From Clostridia bacterium (GTDB lineage Bacteria; Bacillota; Clostridia; Lachnospirales; Anaerotignaceae): 52,694 bases of DNA. Every line of letters starts with the position of its first letter. Position 1 is the stretch's first letter. A model generated the notes under the pieces. The model made no database searches and was not told where the DNA came from. It worked only from the letters and a program-made list of their open reading frames with translations. Shown here in pieces: positions 26,266 to 34,330 of the stretch. The stretch lies in assembly GCA_910575055.1 (NCBI GenBank), contig CAJTDC010000021.1:1-52694 (forward strand). Reading direction: 5' to 3'. Position numbers and translations under genes: made by a program.

Positions 26266-27221
26266 ATACAGTAATTATAGATGGTTTATCTTTTACATTG
26301 CCGCTTTTTATTATGGCAATAGGTGGTATTTATAGTGAAAAAAGTGGTATTACAAATTTAGCATTAGAAGGTTTGCAAGGTTTTGGTGCTTTTATAGGAG
26401 CATTAGCAGCGGTATTGTTAGCAAGTCATTTTTCTGCAAATTCTCAAGTGCCTTATTATATTGCCATTATTTTTGCAGTATTAGGTGGTATGGCTTATGC
26501 TTGTATACACGCATTGCTTTGTATTAAATTTAAAGCAAATCAAGTTATTAGTGGTGTAGTAATCAATATTTTAGCTATGGCACTTACTGCATTTTTAACA
26601 AAACAAGTCAATAAAGTTGTATTTGGTGCACCTTCTGACAAATTTGTATTAGGCGTTTCTTCTCGCTGGACAATTCCTGTGTTATCTGACATACCCGTAT
26701 TAGGTGCTATTTTTACAAATATATACCCTTTTGAAATCATTATTGTTGTGATTGCAGTAATTGCTTGGTATTTACTTTATCAAACAAAATATGGCTTATA
26801 TTTAAGGGCCTGCGGTGACAATCCTCACGCAGTAGATGCAGCAGGTATTGATGTGGCAAAAATACGTTTTATAGCTGTGCTTGCTTCAGGGGCATTGTCT
26901 GGACTGGCAGGCATCAGTTTTGCCTACTCTATATCCGCTAATTTTTCTTCTGCTATTTATGTAGGATATGGTTATTTGGCGATTGCTGCATTAATATTTG
27001 GAAACTGGAAAATATTCCCTACACTAGGAGCTTGTTTACTTTTTGGTTTTGCCCGTTCTGGAGGTTACCGTATTGTACAAATACTACAAATGCCAAGTAG
27101 TTATTCTGATTTGGTTATGATATTGCCTTATGCACTAACATTGCTTTTATTGATATTCTTTTCTAAACATAATCGCTCTCCTCGTGCTTTAGGGGAAATT
27201 TATGATAAAGGAAAAAGATAA
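26262..27221 (+). CDS. Nucleoside ABC transporter permease 2 (YufQ/NupQ-like)
   Basis: A 319-residue permease of the same BPD_transp_2 family, with about nine hydrophobic segments. The start FTLPLFIMAIGGIYSEKSGI and the block TNLALEGLQGFGAFIGAL are typical of the second subunit. Also present are KANQVISGVVINILAMALT, LRACGDNPHAVDAAGI and LAIAALIFGNWKIFPTLGA. It overlaps permease 1 by four bases, with GGAGAGGAGG just before the ATG, and is followed by a terminator. It is the last gene of the transporter. Confidence 0.92.
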   Translation: MNTVIIDGLSFTLPLFIMAIGGIYSEKSGITNLALEGLQGFGAFIGALAAVLLASHFSANSQVPYYIAIIFAVLGGMAYACIHALLCIKFKANQVISGVVINILAMALTAFLTKQVNKVVFGAPSDKFVLGVSSRWTIPVLSDIPVLGAIFTNIYPFEIIIVVIAVIAWYLLYQTKYGLYLRACGDNPHAVDAAGIDVAKIRFIAVLASGALSGLAGISFAYSISANFSSAIYVGYGYLAIAALIFGNWKIFPTLGACLLFGFARSGGYRIVQILQMPSSYSDLVMILPYALTLLLLIFFSKHNRSPRALGEIYDKGKR

Positions 27222-27232
27222 ATGATATTTGA

Positions 27233-27265
27233 AAAGCGTTCTCAATATGGGAACGCTTTATTATA
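27233..27265 (+). terminator. Terminator after the nucleoside transporter
   Basis: A perfect 9-bp stem (AAAGCGTTC with GAACGCTTT) pairs 27233-27241 with 27251-27259, followed by an A/T-rich tail. Confidence 0.7.
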
Positions 27266-27389
27266 TTCTTAAAATTATATTAAGAAATATTACAATATTC
27301 GTAAGAATAAACTATTTCAATATTATTATGCTATAATGAAATATATTCCAATAGTATTATTATTAAAAAAAAGTTAGGGGAGTGAGGAT

Positions 27390-28955
27390 ATGAACAAAAA
27401 AACATTGTTATTGACTTTCGTACTGCTTTTATCAAGCACTGTAAATTGTTTTGCCAGTAGAGATGGCTGGGACACTGTACTGAATAGGCTCAGCGATAGT
27501 ATGTATGGTGGGGCATATGTCAAAGAGGACGTATTGCACATAAAACCTATTGACACAAAACAAGTACAAGATATTATTTCAGATGTCGCACCTAATGCAG
27601 ATATTGTATTAGACTCTCCTGCAAAATATACTATGGCACAGCTGATAGATGGACAAAATAAAGCAGACAAAATATGGGACGAGTTAAAACTGGACTATGT
27701 AGCAATCAGTGAACAAAATAACGGTTTAAGTGCAGGTAGTACAATGGATTGGACAGAGCAAAACAAAGCACTTTTTATTAAAACGACAGGTATTGAAAAT
27801 GTAACATTTGAAACAACACCACATTCTCAAACGCAACAAAATATAGCACAACAAATCTATAAAAAGATATTACCTTATAGCTTTTATATTGCAACATTAC
27901 AAAAAGATGGTACTCTTTCTTTAAAACAAACAATTCGTATTTATGGTTCTACTCCTTTAGATGATACTGCTTATGGAGGAGAGGAAGATATTGCTATTAC
28001 ATTTGAACATATGCCTTATGCTAAAAATGATTACATCATGATACCCCTTAGAGAAGCAGTTGGCAGAGAAATAGAATACAGAGAATTTATAAAAAATAAC
28101 TACAGTGATATTTCAGAGGAAACAATGAAAGAATTGATGCAAAATGAATTTAAACAAATTGCACAGCACGATTATTCTAATTATACTGAAAAAGTACTTT
28201 TCACAAAAGATAACGAAGCAAACAGTGTAACAATTTCATTTGAAGGAAATAATTTTACATTCTATCAAGATAGCAGAGATTTTTATATTAATGGTGTCAA
28301 TGGTATCAAAAGAGGACTTTATATGCCTCCAGATATAACAGACGATGAAATATATTTATGTGACAAAGATTTTAATATGCTTTTTAAGGGCAATTCTCAA
28401 TATTTAGAAAATGGAGAAAAACAATTATATTGGTATTTTCGTAGTGTAGCAGGTTTTCCTCTTGAAATAGAAGATAAACTTTTTATTAATGTATTAGCCA
28501 CTGCCAAAAATGAAGAAACATTTAGAGTATCTACACAATATGATGGCACCATATTTTACCGCAATAGCTATAATGACAAAGAAAATGAAAAAAGTATTGC
28601 TGTTTATGAAAAAAATGGGCATATGATGATAGCACTACAATCTATACCACGTTTTAGAGGTACTACAGAATTTCTTGAAACTGCATGGGATAACAAAACT
28701 TCTACCGCAACACTCAAATTCTGGGGAGAAACATCAAAAGATGTTTCATTTACAAATGGCAGTAATAAAGTATTTATAAATGGTGTAGAGCAACAAATGG
28801 AAGAAGCTGCCGAAATCAAAGACAATAGACTGTACATTCCTATCAATACATTGTTTGAAATATTAGAAATTCCAGAAAAAAATATTGAATGGATAGAACC
28901 AGGTAAAAATGTAAAAGTAACCTGCGGTCGCTATACAAAATGGGAAAATATATAA
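27390..28955 (+). CDS. Secreted protein with C-terminal copper-amine-oxidase-like domain; function unknown
   Basis: A 521-residue exported protein. The signal peptide covers residues 1-22 (basic NKK, then a leucine core ending NCFA). The long middle is not recognised. The last about 60 residues (KVFINGVEQQMEEAAEIKDNR...YIPINTLFEILEI) match the 'copper amine oxidase N-terminal' stalk domain that clostridia use on cell-surface proteins; the same domain type occurs in the two amidases of this window. An earlier stretch near residue 205 (AKNDYIMIPLREAVGREIEY) looks like a second, partial copy. There is no cell-wall anchor. It begins at an ATG with GGGGAG upstream, has its own terminator, and has no operon partner. 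Confidence 0.72.
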   Translation: MNKKTLLLTFVLLLSSTVNCFASRDGWDTVLNRLSDSMYGGAYVKEDVLHIKPIDTKQVQDIISDVAPNADIVLDSPAKYTMAQLIDGQNKADKIWDELKLDYVAISEQNNGLSAGSTMDWTEQNKALFIKTTGIENVTFETTPHSQTQQNIAQQIYKKILPYSFYIATLQKDGTLSLKQTIRIYGSTPLDDTAYGGEEDIAITFEHMPYAKNDYIMIPLREAVGREIEYREFIKNNYSDISEETMKELMQNEFKQIAQHDYSNYTEKVLFTKDNEANSVTISFEGNNFTFYQDSRDFYINGVNGIKRGLYMPPDITDDEIYLCDKDFNMLFKGNSQYLENGEKQLYWYFRSVAGFPLEIEDKLFINVLATAKNEETFRVSTQYDGTIFYRNSYNDKENEKSIAVYEKNGHMMIALQSIPRFRGTTEFLETAWDNKTSTATLKFWGETSKDVSFTNGSNKVFINGVEQQMEEAAEIKDNRLYIPINTLFEILEIPEKNIEWIEPGKNVKVTCGRYTKWENI

Positions 28956-28972
28956 TAAATAAAAATGTTTTT

Positions 28973-29006
28973 AAAAACGTGTCATATTTTTGACACGTTT
29001 TTTATT
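28973..29006 (+). terminator. Rho-independent terminator
   Basis: The arms AAAAACGTGTCA and TGACACGTTTTT pair perfectly around a 6-base loop and run into T. It separates the secreted protein gene from cotJA. Confidence 0.85.
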
Positions 29007-29103
29007 TGTTTTTGATTTTTTTATAATAGGTAGATAAGCACATATTTTTTATAAACGCATATTTTGGTTAATGTAAAAACAATAAAAAAAAGGAGGGCTT
29101 ATT

Positions 29104-29406
29104 GTGAAAGAAATGTGTGATGATTTTGTAATGGAACAAAATGCTGTTTCTGTTATAGAAGCAAGAAGATGCTCTTGCCAAAACATACCAGGTAGTATAA
29201 CAGGAACTACAACAGGTACTGACACAATAATACAAATGGATTGTAATGCTTGGCTCATAAACAAAATTGGTTTAGCACAGGCTTATGTTGCTCCTCAGCC
29301 TAATGCAAATACTATGACAGAAGAACAAAGTTTAGTTTGTGGTACTGCTTTTGGCGATTTAGTACAGCCTTATATTCAAGGCAGTAATTTAACAAAATTT
29401 TTGTAA
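29104..29406 (+). CDS. cotJA: Spore coat protein CotJA
   Basis: A 100-residue small spore-coat-associated protein. The C-terminal half (LINKIGLAQAYVAPQPNANTM, then EEQSLVCGTAFGDLVQPY) matches CotJA, in particular the AQAYVP-type motif and the G-x-x-FP/L-L-xxPY ending. The N-terminal half is a variable region with two cysteines (RRCSCQN). The start is GTG at 29104, eight bases after AGGAGG. An ATG four codons later is possible. It heads the cotJABC operon. CotJ genes are expected to be transcribed in the mother cell by sigma-E; an imperfect sigma-E-like element lies about 40-65 bases upstream, but its spacing is too short to claim. Confidence 0.88.
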   Translation: MKEMCDDFVMEQNAVSVIEARRCSCQNIPGSITGTTTGTDTIIQMDCNAWLINKIGLAQAYVAPQPNANTMTEEQSLVCGTAFGDLVQPYIQGSNLTKFL

Positions 29407-29418
29407 AGGAGGGTTACT

Positions 29419-29703
29419 ATGAACAGAGAAGAACTTTTAAATAGTTTAACTCAGTTGGATTTTATGGCAGTTGATTTGGGATTATATTTGAATACACACC
29501 CGGAAGATACAGAAGCAATAGATGCTTATAATCAAGTCATTGTAGCAGCAGATACTGTTAGAACAAAATATGAAGATGCCTTTGGTCCTTTGTGCTCTTT
29601 TAGAAGTTATGCCACAGACACGCAAAATTGGCAATGGAAAAATAATCCTTGGCCTTGGCAATCTCAATTTAATTATTCCCTTGCAGGAAAGGAGTGTAAA
29701 TAA
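29419..29703 (+). CDS. cotJB: Spore coat protein CotJB
   Basis: A 94-residue member of the CotJB family. The family pattern is clear: LDFMAVDLGLYLNTHPED, then AIDAYNQVIVAADTVRTKYE, and the tryptophan-rich C-terminus (WQWKNNPWPWQSQFN). It lies 12 bases after cotJA with GGAGGG before the ATG, and it ends directly at the cotJC start. CotJB is a component of the inner spore coat that accompanies CotJA and CotJC. Confidence 0.93.
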   Translation: MNREELLNSLTQLDFMAVDLGLYLNTHPEDTEAIDAYNQVIVAADTVRTKYEDAFGPLCSFRSYATDTQNWQWKNNPWPWQSQFNYSLAGKECK

Positions 29704-30309
29704 ATGTGGATTTATGAGAAAAAATTAGAATTTCCTATTAAAATTACAACGCCAGATGCAAGATTAGCAAAAATTATGATAGAACAATATGGTGGTCCAG
29801 ATGGTGAACTTGCTGCATCTCTCCGCTACCTTAGCCAAAAATTTACTATGGTCACTCCAGAAGCAAAAGCTACATTAAATGATATTGCTACAGAAGAATT
29901 TGCTCATGTAGAAATGATGGGAACGATTGTAGCACAATTAACAAGAGGACTTACAAAACAACAAATTATAGATAGTGGTTTAGATGCCTATTATGTTAAT
30001 CACGGTTTAGGGGTATATCCTTCTTCTGCAGCTGGAGTACCTTTTTCTGCACTCGCTTTACAATCCAAAGGGGACCCTATTACAGATTTATACGAAGATA
30101 TGGCAGCAGAACAAAAAGCAAGAAGCACTTATGAATATTTAATTGATTTAACAGACGACCCAGAAGTATTAGCACCATTACGCTTTTTAAGAGAAAGAGA
30201 AATTGTACACTTTCAAAGATTTGGTGAAGCATTAGACATTGCAAGAGATTATTTAAAACAAGAAAAAGTATTTGATATGGGAAACACAAGCAACATTACC
30301 TGGAGATAA
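29704..30309 (+). CDS. cotJC: Manganese catalase-like spore coat protein CotJC
   Basis: A 201-residue di-manganese catalase-family protein. The ferritin-like four-helix core supplies metal ligands in YGGPDGELAASLRYL (glutamate), TEEFAHVEMM (E-E-x-x-H), AAEQKARSTYE (glutamate) and REREIVHFQRF (E-x-x-H). It removes hydrogen peroxide in the spore coat in characterised relatives. The ATG directly follows the cotJB stop and is preceded by AAAGGAG within cotJB. It is the last gene of the operon, followed by a strong terminator. Confidence 0.94.
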   Translation: MWIYEKKLEFPIKITTPDARLAKIMIEQYGGPDGELAASLRYLSQKFTMVTPEAKATLNDIATEEFAHVEMMGTIVAQLTRGLTKQQIIDSGLDAYYVNHGLGVYPSSAAGVPFSALALQSKGDPITDLYEDMAAEQKARSTYEYLIDLTDDPEVLAPLRFLREREIVHFQRFGEALDIARDYLKQEKVFDMGNTSNITWR

Positions 30310-30311
30310 CA

Positions 30312-30350
30312 AAAAAGGTATGCTAAATCAAACTAGCATACCTTTTTTTA
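30312..30350 (+). terminator. Rho-independent terminator of cotJABC
   Basis: The arms AAAAAGGTATGCTA and TAGCATACCTTTTT pair perfectly and end in a run of T. The following 180 bases up to the ABC gene are A/T-rich and contain nothing I can name. Confidence 0.88.
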
Positions 30351-30534
30351 TTATTTTAAATATTCTTCTATTGGAGATGTATTATATTATTTTATTATTT
30401 CAATTATAACAGTAATAAGAAATATCACACCTGTTGCTAGCCTATACCATTACCCACAAAAATCTGGTTTAATATTACACATAAAATCTATTGATATTTT
30501 ACTATTTTTATTATTATAATTATTTCTATTATTG

Positions 30535-32361
30535 TTATGTAGCAGTTCCTCTATACTGTGTCATATATAATTCGTAGTATTTTCCTTTTTGTAAAAGCAA
30601 TGTTTCATGATTTCCACTTTCTACAATACTACCATTATCCATTACAACAATAATATCTGCATCACGTATTGTAGAAAGTCTATGTGCAATAACAATACTT
30701 GTTCTATTCTGCATCACTAAGTGCATAGCATCTTGAATTACTTTTTCTGTACGAGTATCCACATTAGAAGTTGCCTCATCTAATATTAAAATTTGAGGAT
30801 TTGCTACAAAAGCACGAGCAATAGCAATCAACTGACGCTGCCCTTGACTAATATTTCCTCCAGACTGCTCTAATACTGTATTATATCCTTTTGGCAACAT
30901 ATCAATCATTTCTTTACAACGACTCATATTTACAGCTTTTTCAATATCATTAAAATCAGCATCTGCATTTCCATATTTTAAATTATTCAATATAGTATCA
31001 GAAAATAAAATACTATCTTGCAAAACGATGGCAATATTTTTGCGTAAAGCATCTCTCGAAATTTCTTTTATATTCTGCTGATTAATAAAAATTTCTCCAC
31101 TATCAATATCATAAAATCTCATAATAAGATTTACAACTGTAGTTTTGCCACTTCCTGTTGCTCCTACAAGTGCTACTTTTTTACCAGATGGAATAGTTAA
31201 ACTAAAATTTTTAATTACAGGACAATTTGGTTGATAAGAAAATGTGACATTTTGAAATGTAATTGTTGCTTTTTCCAGCTTTTTCATATCATTTCCTCTT
31301 TTATCTTCCTCATATTCATCAAGTACCATAAATACACGTTCTGCACCAGCAATCGCTGTTTGAAGTTGACCATAAACTTGTGCAATTTCATTAATAGGAC
31401 GGCTAAACTGTTTTGCATATACTATAAATGCCGATATGACACCTACTGAAATTATGCCATTTACAGAAAAATATCCTCCGAAAACAGCAATAATTACAAA
31501 ACCAATATTGCCAATACAATTCATAACTGGTCCCATAATGCCACTAAAAATATCTGTTTTAATTCCTGCTTTTGTAAGAGAATTTGAAATTTTACAAAAT
31601 TCTTCTACTATATTTTGCTGACGATTATAAGCAACTACAGTGTGGTATCCAGATATCATTTCCTCTACTGTACCATTTAATTGCCCTAATAACATTTGTT
31701 TTTTTCGTGAAAATTTACGTACTCTTTTCGAAAGAAATTTTGTAGCAAAAACAGTTAATAATATTGTAATAAAACTTAATAATGCCAAAGGCAGACAATA
31801 CCACAACATAATAGAAGCTGTTCCTAAAATTGTTAATATACCCGAACACAATGACGGAAATGACTGTGATATTGTTGTAGAAATATTTTCAATATCATTT
31901 GTCATACGACTCATAACATCACCATGAGAATGTGTATCTAAATATTGTACTGGCAAATCCATTAATTTATCAAAAAGTTCTTCTCTCATTCTTTTTACAA
32001 TTCTCTGACTTAATTTTGCACTAATCATTCCTTGTAATAACTGTGCTACACTATAAAATAGATACACAACTATCATACATAGCAACGTTGTAGTGATATT
32101 TCCTGTTTTTTCATTTGCAATCATATCAATGGCATTGCTTTGCAAACTTGGTGCATATATACCACAAAGTGTACCAAAAATTACAACAGCAAACATAGCA
32201 AATACTATTTTTTCTTTTGCAAAATAAACAGCAATACGTTTTAATGCTATTGTTGCATTTTGAGCGTGTTCTACTTCAGCAAAAGGACGCCCCCTATGCA
32301 TCATACCTGGAATATTACGTTCTGTAGCTTTTTTGTCTTTTTGATATTTTTGTTCTAACAT
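30535..32361 (-). CDS. Heterodimeric ABC exporter, subunit B (canonical ATPase site)
   Basis: A 608-residue half-transporter: an N-terminal cytoplasmic stretch (about 1-45), six membrane helices (about 50-330) and an ATPase domain. The latter has Walker A GATGSGKTT, the signature ISQGQRQLIAIARA and Walker B LILDEATSNVD with the catalytic glutamate intact. It pairs with the preceding gene, whose Walker B carries D instead of E: the asymmetry expected of heterodimeric multidrug-type exporters (BmrCD, TM287/288). The start is the ATG at 32361, two bases after the upstream stop, with AAGGAG inside the preceding gene's last codons. The substrate is unknown. Confidence 0.92.
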   Translation of the reverse strand: MLEQKYQKDKKATERNIPGMMHRGRPFAEVEHAQNATIALKRIAVYFAKEKIVFAMFAVVIFGTLCGIYAPSLQSNAIDMIANEKTGNITTTLLCMIVVYLFYSVAQLLQGMISAKLSQRIVKRMREELFDKLMDLPVQYLDTHSHGDVMSRMTNDIENISTTISQSFPSLCSGILTILGTASIMLWYCLPLALLSFITILLTVFATKFLSKRVRKFSRKKQMLLGQLNGTVEEMISGYHTVVAYNRQQNIVEEFCKISNSLTKAGIKTDIFSGIMGPVMNCIGNIGFVIIAVFGGYFSVNGIISVGVISAFIVYAKQFSRPINEIAQVYGQLQTAIAGAERVFMVLDEYEEDKRGNDMKKLEKATITFQNVTFSYQPNCPVIKNFSLTIPSGKKVALVGATGSGKTTVVNLIMRFYDIDSGEIFINQQNIKEISRDALRKNIAIVLQDSILFSDTILNNLKYGNADADFNDIEKAVNMSRCKEMIDMLPKGYNTVLEQSGGNISQGQRQLIAIARAFVANPQILILDEATSNVDTRTEKVIQDAMHLVMQNRTSIVIAHRLSTIRDADIIVVMDNGSIVESGNHETLLLQKGKYYELYMTQYRGTAT

Positions 32362-32363
32362 TT

Positions 32364-34040
32364 TTAACACTCCTTCCCTATTTGAGAATGGCAAATATCT
32401 TTATATATTTGACAGTTTTCAAAAAGTTCTTTATGTGTTCCTACTGCAACAATATTTCCATGTGCCATAACAACAATTCTATCTGCTTTTTGTACAGAAG
32501 CAATACGTTGTGCAACAATGATTTTTGTACTTTTAGGACAGTATTTTTGAAGTGCATCATATAATTGTGCTTCTGTTTTCAAATCTAATGCACTAGTGGC
32601 ATCATCAAATATTAAAATTTCAGCAGATTTTAATATTGCCCTTGCAATAGAAACTCTTTGTTTCTGTCCTCCAGATAAATTCATACCTCTTTCTGAAACA
32701 ACTGTGTTATATCCTTCTGTCATAGAAGATATAAATTCATCTGCTTGAGCAATTTTTGCTGCTTGTTTTATATCTCCCTTTCCTCCCCATGCAATATTTT
32801 CTGCTATTGTTACACCAAACAACTCACTTTTTTGCAATACAACAGCAATTTTTTTACGCAATGCTTTTTGATTATATTGTTTTACATCTACACCATCCAC
32901 AAAAACTGTACCAGAAACTGCATCATAAAAACGAGGAATTAAATTAATAAGAGATGTTTTACCGCAACCTGTAGCTCCCATAATAGCAATGGTTTCTCCT
33001 GAATGTATTTTCAAATTAATATTTTCAATAACAGCTTTCTCAGAACCAGTATAACAAAAAGAAACATTTTTAAATTCTACCATTCCATAACAATCTGTAT
33101 TTTCAACTTTTCCATCTTTTAATTCTGGCTGAGTATGTAATACCTCTTTGACACGTTTCCAAGAAACATACCCTCTTGAAATACTTTGAAAAAGCATTAC
33201 AAGCATTAAAACACCATTAAGCAACTGTGTTGTATAGGTAATTGCTGCCATCACAACACCAGGAGTTGTTTCTACACAAAAAATAACTGCTATGGTAACA
33301 TATATTAGTGCATTAACAACAGGGTTCATAAAAGCAAAAATAATCAATATTTGAAGCTGTGTTTTTACTAATTCATCATTTGCTTTTCCAAATCTCATTT
33401 TTTCATAAATCTCTCTTACACAGGCTTTTATCATACGAATACCAGAAATGTCCTCTTGCATAATACCATTTACTACATCAAGTTGTGACTGCAATTTAGA
33501 AAATAATGGATTTGCTTTCCACAGACAAAATCCCATACAGCCTATAATAAACGGAAACGTACACAATATTATCATTCCTATTGTTTTATCTAGTCGAAAC
33601 ATAAAATACATACTTCCAAATGTTAAAAGAAGTGTACGAACCATACCACGCACAAAATGAGAAATTAAATTTTGTACTTGTGTAATATCATTTGTTACTC
33701 TTGTTACAAGAGAACCTGTTCCAAATTTATCTATTTGAGGAAATGAAAATGTCATAATGTTTTGAAAACAATTTTTACGTATTTCATTGCCTATATTTTG
33801 TCCTGACATATTTACAAATACATTGTTCATTGAACCACAAAATCCTCCGAAAAGTACAAGCAATATCATTTTAATTCCTAATTGCCAAACTAAATTTATG
33901 TTTCCTACACCATCATTTTCTAATCCAAGTACACCATTATCTACAATTTGATGCATTAACTCTGGCTGTATCAAATCCATCATAACTTCACCAACCATAA
34001 ATAACGCAGCAATTATAGCAAATAATTTATATTTCCACAT
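32364..34040 (-). CDS. Heterodimeric ABC exporter, subunit A (degenerate ATPase site)
   Basis: A 558-residue half-transporter with six membrane helices (about 5-310) and an ATPase domain. It has Walker A GATGCGKTS, the signature LSGGQKQRVSIARA and Walker B LIFDDATSALD. The aspartate after the Walker B aspartate replaces the catalytic glutamate, so this ATP site is probably the slow one of the heterodimer. It is the first gene of the two-gene operon; the ATG follows AGGAGG. A terminator-like hairpin stands in its leader (see 34087-34138), suggesting transcription attenuation. There is no adjacent regulator gene. Confidence 0.92.
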   Translation of the reverse strand: MWKYKLFAIIAALFMVGEVMMDLIQPELMHQIVDNGVLGLENDGVGNINLVWQLGIKMILLVLFGGFCGSMNNVFVNMSGQNIGNEIRKNCFQNIMTFSFPQIDKFGTGSLVTRVTNDITQVQNLISHFVRGMVRTLLLTFGSMYFMFRLDKTIGMIILCTFPFIIGCMGFCLWKANPLFSKLQSQLDVVNGIMQEDISGIRMIKACVREIYEKMRFGKANDELVKTQLQILIIFAFMNPVVNALIYVTIAVIFCVETTPGVVMAAITYTTQLLNGVLMLVMLFQSISRGYVSWKRVKEVLHTQPELKDGKVENTDCYGMVEFKNVSFCYTGSEKAVIENINLKIHSGETIAIMGATGCGKTSLINLIPRFYDAVSGTVFVDGVDVKQYNQKALRKKIAVVLQKSELFGVTIAENIAWGGKGDIKQAAKIAQADEFISSMTEGYNTVVSERGMNLSGGQKQRVSIARAILKSAEILIFDDATSALDLKTEAQLYDALQKYCPKSTKIIVAQRIASVQKADRIVVMAHGNIVAVGTHKELFENCQIYKDICHSQIGKEC

Positions 34041-34086
34041 AATTATTAGCCTCCTTTTATTTTTGTTTTATAAAATCACTTTTATA

Positions 34087-34138
34087 TAAAAACAAAACGT
34101 ATGACAAACTGGATTTACGCAGTTTTGCCACACGTCAT
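34087..34138 (-). promoter_or_regulatory. Terminator-like hairpin in the leader of the ABC exporter operon
   Basis: On the minus strand ACGTGTGGCAAAACTG pairs with CAGTTTGTCATACGT (a 7-bp perfect inner core plus an imperfect extension) and is followed by TTTTGTTTTT. It sits about 50 bases before the ribosome binding site and no gene ends just upstream, so it looks like an attenuator rather than the terminator of another gene. Confidence 0.5.
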
Positions 34139-34290
34139 TTATTATTATATAGATTTCTATATTATTTTTCAAGGAGATTTTATTTATATTATATTATATT
34201 ATTTTAATTTTTATAAAAATAGATTAATCATTCATTAATATATTTTTCTGAAACTGCTTTATTTCTTCTACACACAATTTTATATAATTA

Positions 34291-34327
34291 CTAAAAGCGT
34301 GCCAATTTTTTTGACACGCTTTTTTTA
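34291..34327 (-). terminator. Terminator of the first amidase gene
   Basis: Arms AAAGCGTGCCAA (34294-34305) and TTGACACGCTTT (34311-34322) pair with one mismatch. The hairpin lies immediately downstream of the amidase stop codon on the minus strand. Confidence 0.65.
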
Positions 34328-34330
34328 ATA

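Noticed and set aside
29040-29065. Sigma-E-like promoter before cotJA (ACATATT and CATATTTT)
   Set aside because: The spacing is only 11 bases against the expected 13-15, and the -10 matches poorly, so I do not annotate it although mother-cell control is likely.
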